From positions 1 to 64,000 of the forward strand of contig NZ_FOSZ01000006.1 in NCBI RefSeq assembly GCF_900114415.1: a stretch of DNA of 64,000 bases, in the 5' to 3' direction. Origin of the DNA: Shimia haliotis (lineage in GTDB: Bacteria; Pseudomonadota; Alphaproteobacteria; Rhodobacterales; Rhodobacteraceae). The position numbers and the translations under genes are program-made. Of this stretch, positions 33,823 through 44,026 are shown in pieces; position 1 is the first letter of the stretch; every line of letters starts with the position of its first letter. Under the pieces are notes generated by a model. The model did no database searches and was not told the origin of the DNA. It worked only from the letters and a program-made list of their open reading frames with translations.

Positions 33823-34683
33823 ATGAGCCGCACCGTTTACGTCAATGGCGAATACCTGCCGGAAGAAGACGCCAAGATTTCCATTTTTGACCGCGGGTTC
33901 CTGATGGCGGATGCGGTATATGAGGTGACATCCGTTCTGGACGGCAAGCTGATCGATTTTGAAGGCCACGCGGTGCGTTTGAAGCGCTCGCTGGATGAGC
34001 TCGACATGGCTGAGCCTTGCAGCAAAGACGAGTTGCTGGAAATTCACCGCAAGTTGGTGGAGGAGAACGGCATCGTTGAAGGGCTTGTGTATTTGCAGGT
34101 CACACGTGGATCCGACGGCGACCGAGATTTTGTTTTCCCGTCTGACGACACACCGCCGTCGATCGTGCTGTTCACTCAGAACAAGCCGGGTTTGGCGGAT
34201 AGCCCTGCGGCCAAGAAGGGCGCCAAGATCATCTCGATCGAGGACATCCGCTGGGGCCGTCGCGACATCAAGACAGTGCAGCTTTTGTATCCGTCGATGG
34301 GCAAGATGATGGCCAAGAAGGCCGGTTGCGACGATGCATGGCTGGTGGAAGATGGTCATGTGACCGAGGGCACATCCAACAATGCGTATTTCGTGAAAGA
34401 CGGCGTGATCGTTACGCGCCCGCTGAGCAACGACATTCTGCACGGGATCACCCGCAAGGCGGTGCTGCGGATGGCGGCGGAGGCACAGCTGAAAATTGAA
34501 GAACGCCTGTTCACCATTGAAGAAGCGCAGGGCGCGGATGAGGCGTTTACCACCTCTGCCAGTGCCTTTGTGATGCCTGTTGTGGAGATCGACGGCGTGG
34601 CGCTGGGCGATGGCACACCGGGGCCAATTGCAACCCGCTTGCGCGAGATTTATCTGGATGAGAGCCTGAAGGCTGCGATCTGA
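33823..34683 (+). CDS. D-amino-acid transaminase
   Basis: A 286-residue class IV (fold type IV) PLP aminotransferase. ISIFDRGFLMADAVYEVTSV, the catalytic Lys in WGRRDIKTVQLLYPSMGKMM, VTEGTSNNAYFVKDG and TTSASAFVMPVVEIDG are characteristic of D-alanine-type transaminases. It moves the amino group of D-amino acids to 2-oxoglutarate, giving D-glutamate. Ten bases separate it from dgcA, so the operon could convert many D-amino acids to D-glutamate and then to N-acetyl-L-glutamate. The exact substrate range is not readable from sequence. Confidence 0.92.
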   Translation: MSRTVYVNGEYLPEEDAKISIFDRGFLMADAVYEVTSVLDGKLIDFEGHAVRLKRSLDELDMAEPCSKDELLEIHRKLVEENGIVEGLVYLQVTRGSDGDRDFVFPSDDTPPSIVLFTQNKPGLADSPAAKKGAKIISIEDIRWGRRDIKTVQLLYPSMGKMMAKKAGCDDAWLVEDGHVTEGTSNNAYFVKDGVIVTRPLSNDILHGITRKAVLRMAAEAQLKIEERLFTIEEAQGADEAFTTSASAFVMPVVEIDGVALGDGTPGPIATRLREIYLDESLKAAI

Positions 34684-34708
34684 TTTCAGGTTGTAGCGGA
34701 GTTAAGAC

Positions 34709-34735
34709 GGCGGGGTTTTGGCCCCGCCTCTTTTA
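34709..34735. terminator. Terminator between the transaminase and GST genes
   Basis: GGCGGGG-TTTTGG-CCCCGCC is followed by TCTTTTATTT. It lies between converging genes and ends the dgc operon; it may also serve the GST gene, whose stop overlaps it. Confidence 0.85.
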
Positions 34736-35326
34736 TTTGCGGGTCTTTTCCACCAGCGCGCCAAAGGCGGGGCGAGCGCGGGTGGTTTTGATATAGGCGA
34801 AGAGATCCGCGTTGTCCGTCGGGAAACCCGCGGCCTTGGCCCATGTCGCACAATGGGTGAGGATGATGTCGGGGATCGTGAACATCTCGCCCATCAGATA
34901 GGGGCCTTTGCAGCGGTTCATCATGAGAGCCATGTTGCGCTCATATTCCCACATCAGGGTCGGCTTGATTTCCGGCACGCGTTTTTCTTTGGGCAGGATA
35001 AAGCTGTGGCGGCTGGCGACCCAAAGCTGGGACTCAATTTCGTCAAGAAGCGTTTGGGTGACGCTGTCTTGTTGCGCGCGTTCCGGTGAGCCGGCGGGAT
35101 AGGTCAGCGCGCCGTGCTTGTCCGCGAGATAAGTGAGGATCGCCGTGCTGTCGGTGATCACTGTGTTGCCGTCGCGCAGGATGGGGATTTTGCCCGACGG
35201 ATTGAGCGCGCGAACGGCGTCGCTTTGCGGCAGTTCCGGAATGTAGGTATAGGGCTGGCCCAATTCTTCGAGCAGCCACATGACGCGGAATGCGCGGCTG
35301 GTGGAACTTCCGATAACGTCATACAT
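34733..35326 (-). CDS. Glutathione S-transferase family protein
   Basis: A 197-residue protein. The N-terminal thioredoxin-like domain (YDVIGSSTSRAFRVMWLLEE, NPSGKIPILRDGNTVITDST, AILTYLADKHG) and the helical C-terminal domain (FILPKEKRVPEI, GEMFTIPDIILTHCATWAKA) are typical of bacterial GSTs. The glutathione-activating residue is probably Ser in GSSTSRA. It likely conjugates or reduces electrophilic compounds; the physiological substrate is unknown. It is upstream of holA on a different transcript, with about 110 bases between. Confidence 0.9.
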   Translation of the reverse strand: MYDVIGSSTSRAFRVMWLLEELGQPYTYIPELPQSDAVRALNPSGKIPILRDGNTVITDSTAILTYLADKHGALTYPAGSPERAQQDSVTQTLLDEIESQLWVASRHSFILPKEKRVPEIKPTLMWEYERNMALMMNRCKGPYLMGEMFTIPDIILTHCATWAKAAGFPTDNADLFAYIKTTRARPAFGALVEKTRK

Positions 35327-35437
35327 GCTGTGTCTCCCTTTGAGTCACAGAGTGCCAAGAGGCGGTTGGTGGCACAAGCCGTGAGTGTGGCGGATGACGC
35401 GGGGTTTGTTCGGTGAGTATTTCGGCCGAGGTTGCGC

Positions 35438-36463
35438 TTATCTGCGCGCTAGCATGGCCAGACGCAGGAAGAGGCGTTCGACAAGCGCCATATCAGGGGC
35501 ACGTTGACCGGCGGAGCGCAGTTGCAGATCGGTGTCAGTGAGGCCGGTGAGGGCCTGTTCCAGTTTTGGTGCCCCCCAGCCCGACGCCTGACGCAACATG
35601 CGGTCGCGGCGGGGGCCGAAGATGGGCGGGCGCATGCGGGAAATGCCTTGTGCAGCGCCGCCAGGATCGGAAGCGGCAGTGTAAAGCGCGCGGAAGTGGC
35701 GGGTGGCGGCGATCAACAGAGAGACCGGGTTGGTGCCTTGGGCCTCGAGTTTGCGCAGCACGGGGCCAAGTTCCTGAGCGCGGCCTTCGGCGACGATATT
35801 GAGAATGTCGTCGAGCGCGGCTTCGGTTGAGACCGGCGCGCAGGCGGCGACGTCCTCGGAGGTCACAGGCAGGTCATCGTTGAGTTTATAGAGGGCCAGT
35901 TTCTCGAGCGTTTGCCGGAAATCGCCGGGATCCAGTTCCCGCGAGAGGTTGAAGAGGTCGGTCATCGCCTCGTGGTCGATGTTTTTCAGACCTGCGGCGG
36001 TGAGATCGCTTTCGATTTCTTCGCGCGAGGGTGGGTCGTTGTAAATGCCCACGGCATAGGTGCGGGCGTGGTTTTCAAAGGCTTTGCGGATTTTCGAGCT
36101 GGCCTTGAGTTGGCCTGCGGTGACAACGATTTGCGCGTCGCCATGGGTCCAATCTTCGAGCGCGGCGAGAATGGCGGGCGCGGCGGTGTCGTTGGCGTCT
36201 TCGACAAAGGCAACGCGCGGTCCGGGAAAGAAGCTGACTTCCTTGATCGCGTCGTGCAGTTTCGCCTTGTCTTTACGCAGTTCGGCGCCCGGAATGCGGG
36301 TGAGGCGCATTTCTTCTTCGCCCTGCGGGCCGATCAGTGCGGCGATGAGTTCTTGTCGTTTGAGCGCCACGCGCATCGCGTCGGGTCCGTAAATCAGGAC
36401 GCCGGTGCGGTCTGGATCGGGTTTGCCGAAGTAGCGGTTTGCGTCGCGGGCGGAGAGCTTCAT
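35438..36463 (-). CDS. holA: DNA polymerase III subunit delta
   Basis: A 341-residue clamp-loader subunit. [20 protein letters not shown] and GVLIYGPDAMRVALKRQELI match the alphaproteobacterial HolA N-terminus; DPGDFRQTLEKLALYK and NPVSLLIAATRHFRALY belong to the AAA+-lid and collar region. With gamma/tau and delta' it opens the beta clamp for loading on DNA. It overlaps lptE by four bases at its 5' end, in the conserved leuS-lptE-holA order. Confidence 0.94.
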   Translation of the reverse strand: MKLSARDANRYFGKPDPDRTGVLIYGPDAMRVALKRQELIAALIGPQGEEEMRLTRIPGAELRKDKAKLHDAIKEVSFFPGPRVAFVEDANDTAAPAILAALEDWTHGDAQIVVTAGQLKASSKIRKAFENHARTYAVGIYNDPPSREEIESDLTAAGLKNIDHEAMTDLFNLSRELDPGDFRQTLEKLALYKLNDDLPVTSEDVAACAPVSTEAALDDILNIVAEGRAQELGPVLRKLEAQGTNPVSLLIAATRHFRALYTAASDPGGAAQGISRMRPPIFGPRRDRMLRQASGWGAPKLEQALTGLTDTDLQLRSAGQRAPDMALVERLFLRLAMLARR

Positions 36464-36957
36464 AGCGCGTTGGTGGTGGCGTATGCCTGCAATTCGGCGA
36501 CGATGCGGTCGGCGAAAATCACCATCAGGCGCTCGTATGCGTCTTCTCGGGCGGCCACTTCGGAGACCGTGGAACCGCTGGCTGAGTAGCCGGTGAAGCT
36601 GTTGACTGTGTTGCTTGTGACAACTTCCCTGGTTTCCAGATCGCGCAGCGCGTAAGTGACTTCGCCAACAATATCAAAGCGCGAGGTGACTTGCGCCACG
36701 GTTTTCCCGACGGCTTTTTCTTCGGTTTTGATGGCGTGGCTCAGACCGTATTTGCCGCCCGATGTGCGGCCCAGACGGTCTTCGAGCTCGCGCACCAGAA
36801 GGTAACCTTCGTTTGTGTTGGGCTCGTCCATGACGACTTGACCCAAAAGGCCCTGAGCCGCACCGGAGGTGCCATAGACGGGTTCAAAGCCGCAGCCAGC
36901 CAGCGCGGGGGCGGTGGCTGCGGTGAGCAGAAGAAAGTTGCGACGGTTATATAACAA
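36460..36957 (-). CDS. lptE: LPS-assembly lipoprotein LptE
   Basis: A 165-residue lipoprotein with a signal peptide ending in the lipobox ALAGC (Cys22), followed by [12 protein letters not shown], the usual start of mature alphaproteobacterial Lpt[21 protein letters not shown] and the final [11 protein letters not shown] fit the family. It plugs the LptD barrel in the outer membrane and helps place lipopolysaccharide on the surface. It overlaps leuS by 11 bases and holA by 4, so translation is coupled. Confidence 0.9.
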   Translation of the reverse strand: MLYNRRNFLLLTAATAPALAGCGFEPVYGTSGAAQGLLGQVVMDEPNTNEGYLLVRELEDRLGRTSGGKYGLSHAIKTEEKAVGKTVAQVTSRFDIVGEVTYALRDLETREVVTSNTVNSFTGYSASGSTVSEVAAREDAYERLMVIFADRIVAELQAYATTNAL

Positions 36958-39511
36958 CGTTCACGATCCGGCCGGGGACAACGATGAGTTTCTTGGGCTG
37001 GGCCCCTTCCAGCCGGCTGGTGACAGCTTCGTGCGCGAGAACGAGTTTTTCAACCTCTTCCTTCGGCATGTCCTTGGGAACGGTCAGTTCGCCGCGGCGT
37101 TTGCCGTTGACCTGAATGGGCATGGTCACGTTGGCCTCAACCAGCATTGCCTCATCCGCAACGGGCCACGGGGCGTTGATCACCAGACCTTCGCCGCCAA
37201 GCATCTGCCAGATGTCCTCAGCCAGGTGGGGTGTCATCGGGGCCATAAGTTGGGCGAGCGCTTTGGTGGCTTCGCGTTTGGCGTCGCCGCCCGCCTTGGA
37301 CTTCGCCAAGGTGTTGGTGAAGCCGTAAAGCTTGGCGATGGACGCGTTGAAGCCGAAGCTTTCGACGCCAAGTGTCACGTCGCGGATCGCCTTGTGCATT
37401 TCACGCAGGAGGTCTTCGTCACCTTGGCCTGTACCGGCGGGCATCTCGGCCACGTCGGTGGCGATGCGGTGCACGCGGGAGAGGTGTTTGTAGGCCGCTT
37501 CGGCACCTGACGCGGTCCATTCCACGTCACGTTCGGGCGGACTGTCAGACAGCACGAACCAGCGGGCGGTGTCGGCACCGAAGGACGTGATGATGTCTAC
37601 GGGGTCCACCACGTTGTTTTTGGATTTTGACATTTTGGCGGAAGGCACGATGTCGACCTCGGAGCCATCTTCCTTGAGGAAGGCTTTGCCGTCGCGCAGG
37701 TCGACCTGCTCGGGGTAGAAATAGGTCGGGCGGCCGCTTTGGTTTTCGCGTTTGTAGATCGCGTGGGTCACCATGCCTTGGGTGAAGAGCGCGTCAAACG
37801 GCTCTTTAGCCGATTCCGGCAGGTGGCCGCAGATGTGCATCGCGCGGGCGAAGAAACGCGAATACAGCAGGTGCAGGATCGCGTGCTCGATGCCGCCGAT
37901 GTATTGGTCGACGTTCATCCAGTAGGCAGCGTCTTCCATGTTGGTCGGGGTGTCTGCCTTTGGTGCGGTGAATCGGGCGAAATACCACGAGCTATCGACA
38001 AAGGTGTCCATGGTGTCGGTTTCACGTTTGGCGGCTGCACCACAGGTCGGGCAGGCGCAGTCGCGCCACGTTGGGTGGCGGTCCAGCGGGTTGCCGGGCA
38101 CGGAGAAGTCGATCGGCTTGCCGCCTTCGTCATAGGGCAATTCGATCGGCAGGTTTTCTTTCTTCTCGGGCACCACGCCACAGCTGTCGCAGTGGACAAC
38201 CGGGATCGGGCAGCCCCAGTAGCGCTGGCGGGAGAGTCCCCAGTCGCGCAGGCGGAAGTTGGTGACGCCTTTGCCCCAGCCGGTCTTTTCAGCGAAGTCG
38301 ATTGTGGTGTCGATGGCTTCCTGGCCTGTGGCCTCGTCCAATCCGGCGAAGTGGTTGACCCATTTCACCTTTTCTTCCTTGCCCGGAACAAATGCGGTGG
38401 TGTCCACGGGTGTCTGGTCGTCGAGCGCAAAGAAGGTGTCGACAACCGGCAGGTCATACTTGCGGCAGAAGTCGAGGTCGCGCTGGTCATGGGCTGGGCA
38501 GGCGAAGATTGCGCCGGTGCCGTAGTCCATCAGGATGAAGTTGGCGATCCAGACCGGCAGTTCCCAATCGGGTTTCAGCGGGTGTTTCACGCGGATGCCG
38601 GTGTCGTAGCCGAGTTTGGGCGCCGTTTCGATGGCTTCCTCGGTGGTGCCGCCCTTGCGGCATTCGGCAAGGAAGGCGGCCAGTTCTGGATTGTCGGCTT
38701 CCAGTTCTTTGGAAATCGGGTGATCAGGCGAGATGCCAACAAAAGACGCGCCCATAAGAGTGTCTGGGCGTGTTGTATAAACGGTGATCGGCTCGCCTGC
38801 GTCGGTGCGTTCAAAGCCGAATTCCAGACCGCGCGATTTGCCGATCCAGTTTTCCTGCATAAGGCGGACCTTGGCGGGCCAGTTGTCCAGACTTTCGAGC
38901 GCGGTCAGCAGTTCGTCAGAATGTTCAGAGATTTTGAAGAACCATTGTGTCAGCTCGCGGCGTTCCACCAGCGCACCAGAGCGCCAGCCGCGGCCGCCTT
39001 CGACCTGTTCGTTGGCAAGCACGGTCATGTCGACCGGATCCCAGTTCACCACTGCGTTCTTGCGGTAGACGAGGCCTTTATCGAGGAAGTCGAGGAACAG
39101 CGACTGTTGCTGGCCGTAGTAATCGACGTCGCAGGTGGCAAACATCCGCGACCAGTCAAGCGAGAGGCCCAGCGGCTTCATCTGCTCAACCATCGTGTCG
39201 ATGTTGGAGTAGGTCCAGTCCTTGGGGTGGCCGCCGGAGGCCATCGCGGCGTTTTCGGCCGGCATGCCAAAGGCGTCAAAACCCATCGGGTGCAGCACGT
39301 TGTGGCCGGTGGAAATTTTGTAGCGCGCGATCACGTCGCCCATGGTGTAGTTGCGCACGTGGCCCATGTGCAGTTTGCCCGAGGGATAGGGGAACATCTC
39401 AAGCACATAATACTTGGGTTTTTGTTCATCCCGAACGGCCTTGAAGGTCTCGTTCTTGGTCCAGGCGTCCTGCCAGCGGGCTTCGATTTCGGCGGGTGTG
39501 TAGCGCGACAT
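36947..39511 (-). CDS. leuS: Leucyl-tRNA synthetase
   Basis: An 854-residue class I aminoacyl-tRNA synthetase. The HIGH-type motif is in [18 protein letters not shown] and the KMSKS loop in [14 protein letters not shown]; the connective editing domain ([20 protein letters not shown]) is present for hydrolysing mischarged tRNA. It charges tRNA-Leu with leucine in the cytoplasm. The longest frame extends 64 codons further upstream, but [14 protein letters not shown] is the conserved family start. It is first in the leuS-lptE-holA block. Confidence 0.97.
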   Translation of the reverse strand: MSRYTPAEIEARWQDAWTKNETFKAVRDEQKPKYYVLEMFPYPSGKLHMGHVRNYTMGDVIARYKISTGHNVLHPMGFDAFGMPAENAAMASGGHPKDWTYSNIDTMVEQMKPLGLSLDWSRMFATCDVDYYGQQQSLFLDFLDKGLVYRKNAVVNWDPVDMTVLANEQVEGGRGWRSGALVERRELTQWFFKISEHSDELLTALESLDNWPAKVRLMQENWIGKSRGLEFGFERTDAGEPITVYTTRPDTLMGASFVGISPDHPISKELEADNPELAAFLAECRKGGTTEEAIETAPKLGYDTGIRVKHPLKPDWELPVWIANFILMDYGTGAIFACPAHDQRDLDFCRKYDLPVVDTFFALDDQTPVDTTAFVPGKEEKVKWVNHFAGLDEATGQEAIDTTIDFAEKTGWGKGVTNFRLRDWGLSRQRYWGCPIPVVHCDSCGVVPEKKENLPIELPYDEGGKPIDFSVPGNPLDRHPTWRDCACPTCGAAAKRETDTMDTFVDSSWYFARFTAPKADTPTNMEDAAYWMNVDQYIGGIEHAILHLLYSRFFARAMHICGHLPESAKEPFDALFTQGMVTHAIYKRENQSGRPTYFYPEQVDLRDGKAFLKEDGSEVDIVPSAKMSKSKNNVVDPVDIITSFGADTARWFVLSDSPPERDVEWTASGAEAAYKHLSRVHRIATDVAEMPAGTGQGDEDLLREMHKAIRDVTLGVESFGFNASIAKLYGFTNTLAKSKAGGDAKREATKALAQLMAPMTPHLAEDIWQMLGGEGLVINAPWPVADEAMLVEANVTMPIQVNGKRRGELTVPKDMPKEEVEKLVLAHEAVTSRLEGAQPKKLIVVPGRIVNVVI

Positions 39512-39701
39512 GGGGGCGTTACCTTTGTTTGCAAATTGCGGCGGTCGCGGCGGATGCGCGACAATTGTTCCGGCAATCTGATAGGCGGGCTTGGCGTCGC
39601 GGTCCAGTGCCGAGCCATGAAAATGCACCGGTTGCAGGCTTACGGAGGCCAGATTCTGCGATATACATTCGCTAAACAGCGCTATTTCGCGGGCAGGCAG
39701 C

Positions 39702-40961
39702 ATGAAAATCCTCTTTATCCACCAGAACTTTCCCGGTCAGTTCAAACATCTGGCTCCGGCGCTTGTGGAGCGCGGACATGACGTTGTGAGTCTGACGCTG
39801 CGGGTGAAGGAGGCCGGTTCGTGGAAGGGCGTGCGGCTGGTGCCATATGATATCAAGCGCGCGCCTTCCAAGGGGTTGCATCCGTGGCTGGTGGATTTTG
39901 AAACCAAAATGCTGCGGGCTGAAAGCTGTTTTGTGGCTGCGCGCAAGCTGCGGGACGAAGGATTCACCCCTGATGTGATTGTGGCCCATCCGGGTTGGGG
40001 CGAGCCGATGTTCCTGCGGGATCTGTGGCCGACGGCACGGATCGGCCTGTATTGCGAATTGTATTATTCCAACCGAGACAATGATGTTGGGTTTGATCCG
40101 GAATTCCCCAAGACGGATCAGGAAACTGATACCATCCGGCTCCGGTTGAAGAACATGAACAACATGATGCACCGCGGGGTCGCGGATCTTGGCATCAGCC
40201 CGACGAAATTTCAGGCAGGAACCTATCCTGAGGATTGGCAAAAAGTGATCTCGGTTATTCACGACGGGATCGACACAAATGTGGTGAAGCCCAACGCGGA
40301 TGCGTCTTTTGAGCTTGAAGGCGGTCGCGTTCTGACGCGCGAAGATGAGGTGATCACCTTTGTGAACCGCAATCTGGAACCGTATCGTGGCTATCACGTG
40401 TTTATGCGGGCGTTGCCGAAGTTGCTCAGGGAGCGTCCGAATGCGCAGGTTCTCATCGTTGGCGGTGATGAGGTGAGCTATGGCGCGGCGCCGCCAAAAG
40501 GGCGGACGTGGAAACAGATCTATATAGACGAGGTGCGCGGCAAGATCGCGACGCCGGATTGGGAGCGGGTGCATTTCCTTGGGAAGGTGCCTTATGATCG
40601 GTTCCTTTCCATGCTTCAGATCACCCGGGCGCATGTCTATTTGACGTATCCCTTTGTGCTGAGCTGGTCGTTGATCGAATCCATGGCCATTGGCGCGCCG
40701 ATTGTGGCCAGCGACACCGCGCCGTTGCAGGAAGTGATCACCCACGGGGAAACCGGACGCTTGTTCCCGTTTTTTGATGGGGACCGAATGGTCGATGAGA
40801 TCAGTCTTGTGTTGGATGATGCGCAGATGCGGGCGGGTATGGGCAAGGCTGCGCGCGCCTTTGCCGTAGAGGGCTATGATCTGGAGAGCCGGTGTCTGCC
40901 GCGACAATTGGCGTGGATTGATCAGCTCTTTGACATGCCCGCTGGTGATGTCACCGTTTAG
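39702..40961 (+). CDS. Glycosyltransferase family 4 protein
   Basis: A 419-residue GT-B enzyme. The N-terminal [20 protein letters not shown] and [17 protein letters not shown], and the C-terminal [40 protein letters not shown] and [20 protein letters not shown] (the ExxxxxxP-type donor-binding site) fit the GT4 group. It likely adds a sugar to a surface glycan from a nucleotide donor. It sits alone in opposite orientation between leuS and the DUF3576 lipoprotein gene and ends in a bidirectional terminator. It is not linked to the 18-30 kb glycan cluster. Confidence 0.9.
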   Translation: MKILFIHQNFPGQFKHLAPALVERGHDVVSLTLRVKEAGSWKGVRLVPYDIKRAPSKGLHPWLVDFETKMLRAESCFVAARKLRDEGFTPDVIVAHPGWGEPMFLRDLWPTARIGLYCELYYSNRDNDVGFDPEFPKTDQETDTIRLRLKNMNNMMHRGVADLGISPTKFQAGTYPEDWQKVISVIHDGIDTNVVKPNADASFELEGGRVLTREDEVITFVNRNLEPYRGYHVFMRALPKLLRERPNAQVLIVGGDEVSYGAAPPKGRTWKQIYIDEVRGKIATPDWERVHFLGKVPYDRFLSMLQITRAHVYLTYPFVLSWSLIESMAIGAPIVASDTAPLQEVITHGETGRLFPFFDGDRMVDEISLVLDDAQMRAGMGKAARAFAVEGYDLESRCLPRQLAWIDQLFDMPAGDVTV

Positions 40962-40973
40962 ATGGTCACAAAA

Positions 40974-41001
40974 AAAGGCCGCACGGAACGGCGGCCTTTG
41001 T
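40974..41001. terminator. Bidirectional terminator between GT4 and DUF3576 genes
   Basis: AAAGGCCGC pairs with GCGGCCTTT across ACGGAACG, flanked by A-runs on the left and T-rich sequence on the right, so it can stop both converging transcripts. Confidence 0.85.
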
Positions 41002-41021
41002 CTTAAATGCTTTGCCTGCGA

Positions 41022-41540
41022 TTAGAAGCGGCTGTCATCAATCCGAATTTGACGGGCGCGGGTGAGGATCGCATCCTCGACTGCGCGTGTGGTGCCTTCG
41101 GAGACCGCGCGTCCGTTGCGCGTCTGCATCGCCACGGACAAAGAGCGCGCATCCAGTGCTGCGTCACGGATATAAACAGTGGCGCGATAGCTCTGACCGC
41201 CGCCCGGCGGGGTACCGTACCCTGTGGAGATGACGCCGGAGAACGGATCAACGGTCTGTATGGGCAAGAAGTTCAGAACATCCAGAGAGGCTGCCCAGAG
41301 GTATTTGTTGACGCTCAGCGTTACATCACTGTTGTCGGGACCGAAAATCGTCCAGATCGACTCTGTTTTGTTGCTGTCTGACGAGTTGTATCCATCAAGC
41401 GGGTTGCCCGTGACGTCGCGGTCGCCGGATCCAGATCCGATCGCGGTGCTTTGAGGCGCGGCCGACCTGTTTCCGCAAGCGGTGGTCAGCGCCAGTGCGC
41501 TCAGGATAAAAATCATTGCCGTGCGGCGGAATAGGTCCAT
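41022..41540 (-). CDS. DUF3576-domain lipoprotein
   Basis: A 172-residue protein with a lipoprotein signal peptide (ALALTTACG; Cys22). The mature part contains ESIWTIFGPDNSDVTLSVNK, YLWAASLDVLNFLPI and DPFSGVISTGYGTPPGGGQS, the core of the DUF3576 family. The family is restricted mainly to alphaproteobacteria; its function is unknown, but its position near leuS and lptE genes hints at an envelope role. Here the GT4 gene separates it from leuS. Confidence 0.9.
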   Translation of the reverse strand: MDLFRRTAMIFILSALALTTACGNRSAAPQSTAIGSGSGDRDVTGNPLDGYNSSDSNKTESIWTIFGPDNSDVTLSVNKYLWAASLDVLNFLPIQTVDPFSGVISTGYGTPPGGGQSYRATVYIRDAALDARSLSVAMQTRNGRAVSEGTTRAVEDAILTRARQIRIDDSRF

Positions 41541-41833
41541 GGTACAGCCTTTAGAAATGTCCCGTTACTGTCCTAGCCAAGCCAATCGCATTCGGCAAGG
41601 TGAATAGTCGAATTGCCTCGCGCGCGTGCGCGCGGAAACAGCATGCAATCAGACTGGGCGGGTTTGATGTGTCTGGAACGAGTGTGACATGTCTGCACCA
41701 TTTCTATTCACAATGAGAAACGCGTCATCGGATTTCTTGCAAACGGACCCTCAAAAGAGCGAAACCCTTGCTCATACCCAGCGCGGGATTCTCCGTGTTG
41801 GGCTCATGAATTGGAAAACTCGAGGGAAAACTC

Positions 41834-42721
41834 ATGAAAAAAGTTCTCTTCGCAACCACCGCGCTGATCGCGACCGCGGGCATGGCTGCAGCAGAAATCA
41901 ACTTTGGCGGTTCCGCACGTTTCGGTGTTGTATACGACGACTCGCTGACAACTGACGAACTCCAGATCCACAACCGCTTCACCCTGAACATCGACGGTTC
42001 GGTTGAAACCGACTCCGGCATCGAGTTCTTCGCACGCGTTCGCGTTCGTGGCGGCAACACCGGCGTTGCCGGCCTGACCAACTCTGGTGTTTCCGCACCG
42101 CGCGTTGGTATGTCCGTAGCGGGCTTCACCCTGGCAACCGGCAACATCCTGGGCGCGTACGAATCCGCACCTGGCATCTATGACGGCGCAGTTGGTCTGA
42201 CCGGTCTGGGCTGGGGCAACTTGGTAGGTAACACCACCGTTGCAGCATTCGACTGGGACTCCTTCTCCTCCGCGGGCGCTGGCTCCAACGGTGTTGAAGT
42301 GATCTACTCCAACGCTGGCTTCGGTGCACACCTGTCGCACAGCCCGTCCAACGATCGCACCGCGCTCAACGCGTCCTACAACTTCGGTGACTGGACTGTT
42401 GCTGGTGCATACCAGGACGGCACAACCACAGCGAACGACAAGTGGGCTCTGACCGCTGGCGGTTCCTTCGGTAACTTCGGTGTTGGCGTTGCGTTCGGTG
42501 ACAACGACGGTCTGCAGAAATGGCGCCTGAACGGCTCCGCTTCCTTCGGCGCGGGCACAACTGTAACCGCATACGTTGCAGAAGAAGACACCGCTGGTGT
42601 TGACATGAACTACGGCCTCGGCTTCACCCACTCCCTGGGTGGCGCGGTTCTGGCAGGTGGTGTTGCAGGCACCGCCGGCGGCACAACCCTGGCCGACCTG
42701 GGTGTTCGTTTCTCCTTCTAA
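41834..42721 (+). CDS. Alphaproteobacterial porin 1
   Basis: A 295-residue outer-membrane protein. Signal peptide about residues 1-20 (ATAGMAAAE), then antiparallel strands (INFGGSARFGVVYDD, HNRFTLNIDGSVETDSGIEF, FARVRVRGGN) and a C-terminal ADLGVRFSF ending in Phe, as needed for outer-membrane insertion. It forms a diffusion channel for small hydrophilic solutes, probably as a trimer. Codon choice is strongly biased (many GTT, GGT, AAC), suggesting very high expression. The ribosome-binding site is GAGGG. First of three tandem paralogs, each with its own terminator. Confidence 0.92.
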   Translation: MKKVLFATTALIATAGMAAAEINFGGSARFGVVYDDSLTTDELQIHNRFTLNIDGSVETDSGIEFFARVRVRGGNTGVAGLTNSGVSAPRVGMSVAGFTLATGNILGAYESAPGIYDGAVGLTGLGWGNLVGNTTVAAFDWDSFSSAGAGSNGVEVIYSNAGFGAHLSHSPSNDRTALNASYNFGDWTVAGAYQDGTTTANDKWALTAGGSFGNFGVGVAFGDNDGLQKWRLNGSASFGAGTTVTAYVAEEDTAGVDMNYGLGFTHSLGGAVLAGGVAGTAGGTTLADLGVRFSF

Positions 42722-42746
42722 TTCAGAAGAAGAAATACATCATAGA

Positions 42747-42777
42747 GAGGGGCGGAACTTCGGTTCCGTCCCTTTTC
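42747..42777 (+). terminator. Terminator after porin 1
   Basis: A strong stem GGGGCGGAAC/GTTCCGTCCC closed by a TTCG tetraloop is followed by CTTTTCTTTT. Confidence 0.92.
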
Positions 42778-43093
42778 TTTTGCGCTGTCAAGATCGAGCG
42801 AATTCGGGTGTCGGAGAACGTGTCGAAATCACCGAAAATTCGGGTCGTGGCGTGCCGCGTGATGTGGCAATCTGGCAAAATCATTCCTTTGTAAATAATT
42901 GAAATTTATCGAGTAAATAGAATTTGAGCAATAAATTGCCGACCGTTGAGGGGATTTCCGCCGCCGGTTCCGGGGTGTGAAAAATCAAGGGTAACTAGGC
43001 GCTTGTGAGCAAAAAAAAATCAGGTGATAGGAGAGTTGCGCGCGCCCAAATTCACGGGCTCCTCAGTGCGCTAAAACAACAATAGGAAGTGTC
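42778..43093. other. Intergenic region upstream of porin 2
   Basis: About 316 bases without a gene. A markedly AT-rich block (about 42870-42945, with runs such as AATAATTGAAATTTATC) contrasts with the GC-rich surroundings and probably contains the promoter or an UP-like element of porin 2. The final part is a leader of uncertain length before GGAAGTGTC and the ATG. Confidence 0.4.
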
Positions 43094-43972
43094 ATGAAAA
43101 ACGTTCTCCTCGCCTCTACGGCGCTTGTTCTGACTGCTGGTGTCGCAGCGGCAGATATTACCTTCTCCGGTGGTGCACGCTTTGGTGTTCTCTACGACTC
43201 CACAACCGGCGCAGCTGACGAGCTGGCGCTGCACAACCGTTTCACCCTGAACATTGACGCAGCAACCGAGACCGATTCCGGTATCGAGTTCTTCGCCCGC
43301 GTTCGCGTTCGTGGCGGCAATTCCGGCACAGCGGGCATCACTAACTCCGGTGTTTCCGCACCGCGTGTAGGTATGTCGGTCGGTGGCGTTGAAGTTGCGG
43401 TCGGCAACATCAAAGGCGCACTTGAAGAAACCCCGGGTCTCTATGATGGCGCGGTTGGTCTGACCGGTCTGGGTGACCTCAACGTTGTTGCAACCGGCAA
43501 CTGGGATTCCTTCAGCTCTGCTGGCGCAGGCGTCAACGGTGTTGAAGTTCTCTATTCTGCGGGCGCATTTGGCGCGCACCTGTCGCACAGCCCCGTGAGC
43601 GACCTTACCGCGTTGAACGCATCCTACGCGTTTGGCGACTGGACCGTTGCAGCGGCCTATCAAGATGACGCGGCGGCAGGCTCTGCGAACGACACTTGGC
43701 TTGTGACTGCCGGCGGTTCGCTTGGCAACTTTGGTCTGGGTGCCGCTTACGGTGACACAGATGGCAACGCAAAGTTCCGTGTAAACGGTTCTGCTGCACT
43801 TGGAGCGGGCACCAAAGTAACAGCGTTTGTGGCTGACGACGAGAGCGCGGCAGAAACCATCTGGGGTCTGGGTTTCACTCACTCCCTGGGCGGCGCGGTT
43901 CTGGCTGGTGGCGTTGTTGCAGACGGCACCGGCGAAAACCAGGCCGATCTGGGTGTGCGTTTCTCTTTCTAA
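43094..43972 (+). CDS. Alphaproteobacterial porin 2
   Basis: A 292-residue paralog of porin 1: signal peptide MKNVLLASTALVLTAGVAAA, strand ITFSGGARFGVLYDS, HNRFTLNIDAATETDSGIEF and a terminal ADLGVRFSF. It shares the repeated VRVRGGNSGTAGITNSGVSA and GVEVAVGNIKGALEETPGLY loops with its neighbours, while strands after residue ~140 differ more. Codon bias is high, as in porin 1. It is likely transcribed alone because strong terminators lie on both sides. Confidence 0.92.
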   Translation: MKNVLLASTALVLTAGVAAADITFSGGARFGVLYDSTTGAADELALHNRFTLNIDAATETDSGIEFFARVRVRGGNSGTAGITNSGVSAPRVGMSVGGVEVAVGNIKGALEETPGLYDGAVGLTGLGDLNVVATGNWDSFSSAGAGVNGVEVLYSAGAFGAHLSHSPVSDLTALNASYAFGDWTVAAAYQDDAAAGSANDTWLVTAGGSLGNFGLGAAYGDTDGNAKFRVNGSAALGAGTKVTAFVADDESAAETIWGLGFTHSLGGAVLAGGVVADGTGENQADLGVRFSF

Positions 43973-43997
43973 GAGAGGCCTACAGCCATCAGGTTGG

Positions 43998-44026
43998 AAG
44001 GGCGGGTCTTCGGACCCGCCCTTTTG
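43998..44026 (+). terminator. Terminator after porin 2
   Basis: AAGGGCGGGTC-TTCG-GACCCGCCCTT is a perfect 11-bp stem with a TTCG tetraloop followed by TTG. Confidence 0.92.

Noticed and set aside
37739-39781. 680-residue plus-strand frame opposite leuS
   Set aside because: Antisense shadow of leuS with His/Val/Gly-rich composition typical of reverse-complement frames.
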